DNA from: Legionella londiniensis
GTDB taxonomy: Bacteria > Pseudomonadota > Gammaproteobacteria > Legionellales > Legionellaceae
Length of the DNA stretch: 64,000 nucleotides
Direction: 5' to 3'
Assembly (NCBI RefSeq): GCF_001467825.1
Contig: NZ_LNYK01000001.1
Coordinates: 105,621-169,620, forward strand
Position 1 is the first letter of the stretch, and each line of letters begins with the position of its first letter. Shown here one piece after another: positions 63,294 through 64,000 of this stretch. Position numbers and translations under genes: made by a program. The notes under the pieces were generated by a model. The model was not told the DNA's origin and made no database searches. It was given only the letters and a program-made list of their open reading frames with translations.

Positions 63294-64000
63294 TTAACCG
63301 TGCATTACATTTTGGCCGGAAGCAAATTGCGCTTCTTCAAAAAGGCGCATTTGTGCCAGCAAGGTACTGGCTGTGCTTTTAAAAGAAGCCAGTTCCCGTG
63401 CGGGAACCGGAGAGGAGCGGGGCAGTTCAACCGTTGTTGGGTTTTTCGGTTGATGATTGATATGTACTTCGTAATGACAATGGGGGCCTGTCGCCAGTCC
63501 GGTTTGCCCAACATAACCAATGATTTGGCCTCGTTTGACACGGTCACCTTGCACCAGCCCCTTTTGAAATTTAAGCATATGGGCATATACCGTGCTATAT
63601 GTTTTGTTATGAATAATCTTAATCATATTACCGTAGCCGCTTTGCCGGCCGATAATTGCAATTTTACCATCCCCTACAGCGCGAATTGGGGTTCCGATAG
63701 GTGCTGCCAAATCTACTCCTTTATGTGGTCTTCTCCGATGTAAAATTGGATGCATCCGTGATAGGCTGAAAGTTGAGCTGATGTGGCTGAATTTTAGTGG
63801 ATAACGAGAAAAGGCTTTTTTAAGGCTGTTGCCTTCAGGTGTAAAATATTCATATTCTCCATTTTTGTTTTTATGACGAATAGCTGAAAAGGTTTTGCCG
63901 CGATTGGTGTAACTTACAGCAATAATCTCGCCTGTGCCAACCAGCTTATTTTCAATAAAAAATGCTTTATAAATGATTGTGAACCGATCGCCGGCTCGAA
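63294..64000 (-). CDS. M23 family peptidoglycan endopeptidase (partial)
   Basis: The gene runs off the right edge, so its 5' end is missing; 235 C-terminal codons are present. It is a LytM-type (MepM/NlpD-like) zinc peptidase. HKGVDLAAPIGTPI supplies the His and Asp zinc ligands, and GPHCHYEVHIN provides the HxH motif. GNMIKIIHNKTYSTVYAHML lies between them. Upstream codons continue in frame through FTPEGNSLKKAFSRYPLKFS, a stretch typical of the MepM-like linker before the domain. An internal ATG at 63755 is not a true start. Both zinc motifs are intact, so it should be active on cell-wall cross-links. Confidence 0.88.
   Translation of the reverse strand, partial: RAGDRFTIIYKAFFIENKLVGTGEIIAVSYTNRGKTFSAIRHKNKNGEYEYFTPEGNSLKKAFSRYPLKFSHISSTFSLSRMHPILHRRRPHKGVDLAAPIGTPIRAVGDGKIAIIGRQSGYGNMIKIIHNKTYSTVYAHMLKFQKGLVQGDRVKRGQIIGYVGQTGLATGPHCHYEVHINHQPKNPTTVELPRSSPVPARELASFKSTASTLLAQMRLFEEAQFASGQNVMHG

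Overview
The window looks like a chromosomal segment of a gammaproteobacterium, most likely a member of the Legionellales (Legionella or a relative). This is inferred from protein content: a Legionella-type HAD-IG 5'-nucleotidase, a cydP-cydA-cydB-cydX operon, hslVU, tandem MFS and aromatic amino acid transporter pairs, very long multidomain proteins, and T6SS/IcmF-family genes. I saw no rRNA, tRNA, CRISPR array, integrase or intact insertion sequence. Coding density is high, with many 1-14 bp gene overlaps.

Layout. 1-3.3 kb: a small patchwork holding a DUF3775 gene, a C-terminal scrap of ribosomal protein bL9, an orphan NHLP-type RiPP (bacteriocin-like) precursor, a DctA-like transporter, a truncated solute-binding protein cut at a palindromic repeat, and an HPF-like ribosome hibernation factor. 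3.4-4.9 kb: IMP/GMP-type nucleotidase. 4.9-17.9 kb: a complete hydrogen module. A NiCoT nickel permease and acetyl-CoA synthetase lie on the minus strand. Divergent from them are hypA-B-F-C-D-E, a four-subunit group 3b NAD(P)-linked [NiFe] (sulf)hydrogenase in the order beta-gamma-delta-alpha, and its maturation protease. 18-26.4 kb: NAD-malic enzyme, two tandem MFS permeases, deoB, a Zur-like regulator, a tiny membrane protein, and hslVU behind a heat-shock-like promoter. 26.5-31 kb: a YihY-family membrane protein and the cytochrome bd operon, including the 49-residue CydX.

31.2-41 kb: a 995-residue FAD-monooxygenase-like protein with a degenerate second Rossmann unit and a membrane-type C-terminus, transcribed from a near-consensus promoter overlapped by a perfect palindrome. 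It is followed by an APC permease, wrbA, two overlapping exonuclease III paralogues, and a 1018-residue protein joining a nucleotide-transporter-like membrane domain, a helical-repeat region and a cyclic-nucleotide-binding domain. 41.5-51 kb: rpmE, a short malic enzyme, two more tandem MFS permeases, dam, a diiron/E2-acyltransferase fusion and two HAAAP transporters.

51-60 kb: an OmpA-type lipoprotein divergent from tssJ-tssK-tssL-tssM, the membrane complex and baseplate adaptor of a type VI secretion system. No sheath, tube, spike or ClpV gene is present in the window. kup follows. 60-64 kb: a solute-binding protein, a DUF1460 cell-wall amidase-like lipid-free secreted protein, a SpmA/SpmB-like pair and a partial M23 peptidase running off the right edge.

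How the parts fit together. NiCoT supplies nickel, the Hyp proteins build the NiFe(CN)2CO centre, the protease trims the large subunit, and the hydrogenase exchanges electrons between H2 and NAD(P). Malic enzymes and acetyl-CoA synthetase lie close by, and cytochrome bd offers a high-affinity oxidase, which together suggest adaptation to low oxygen. The most unusual elements are the orphan RiPP precursor, the FAD protein with its operator-like palindrome, the transporter-HEAT-CNB fusion, the diiron-acyltransferase fusion and the isolated tssJKLM block.
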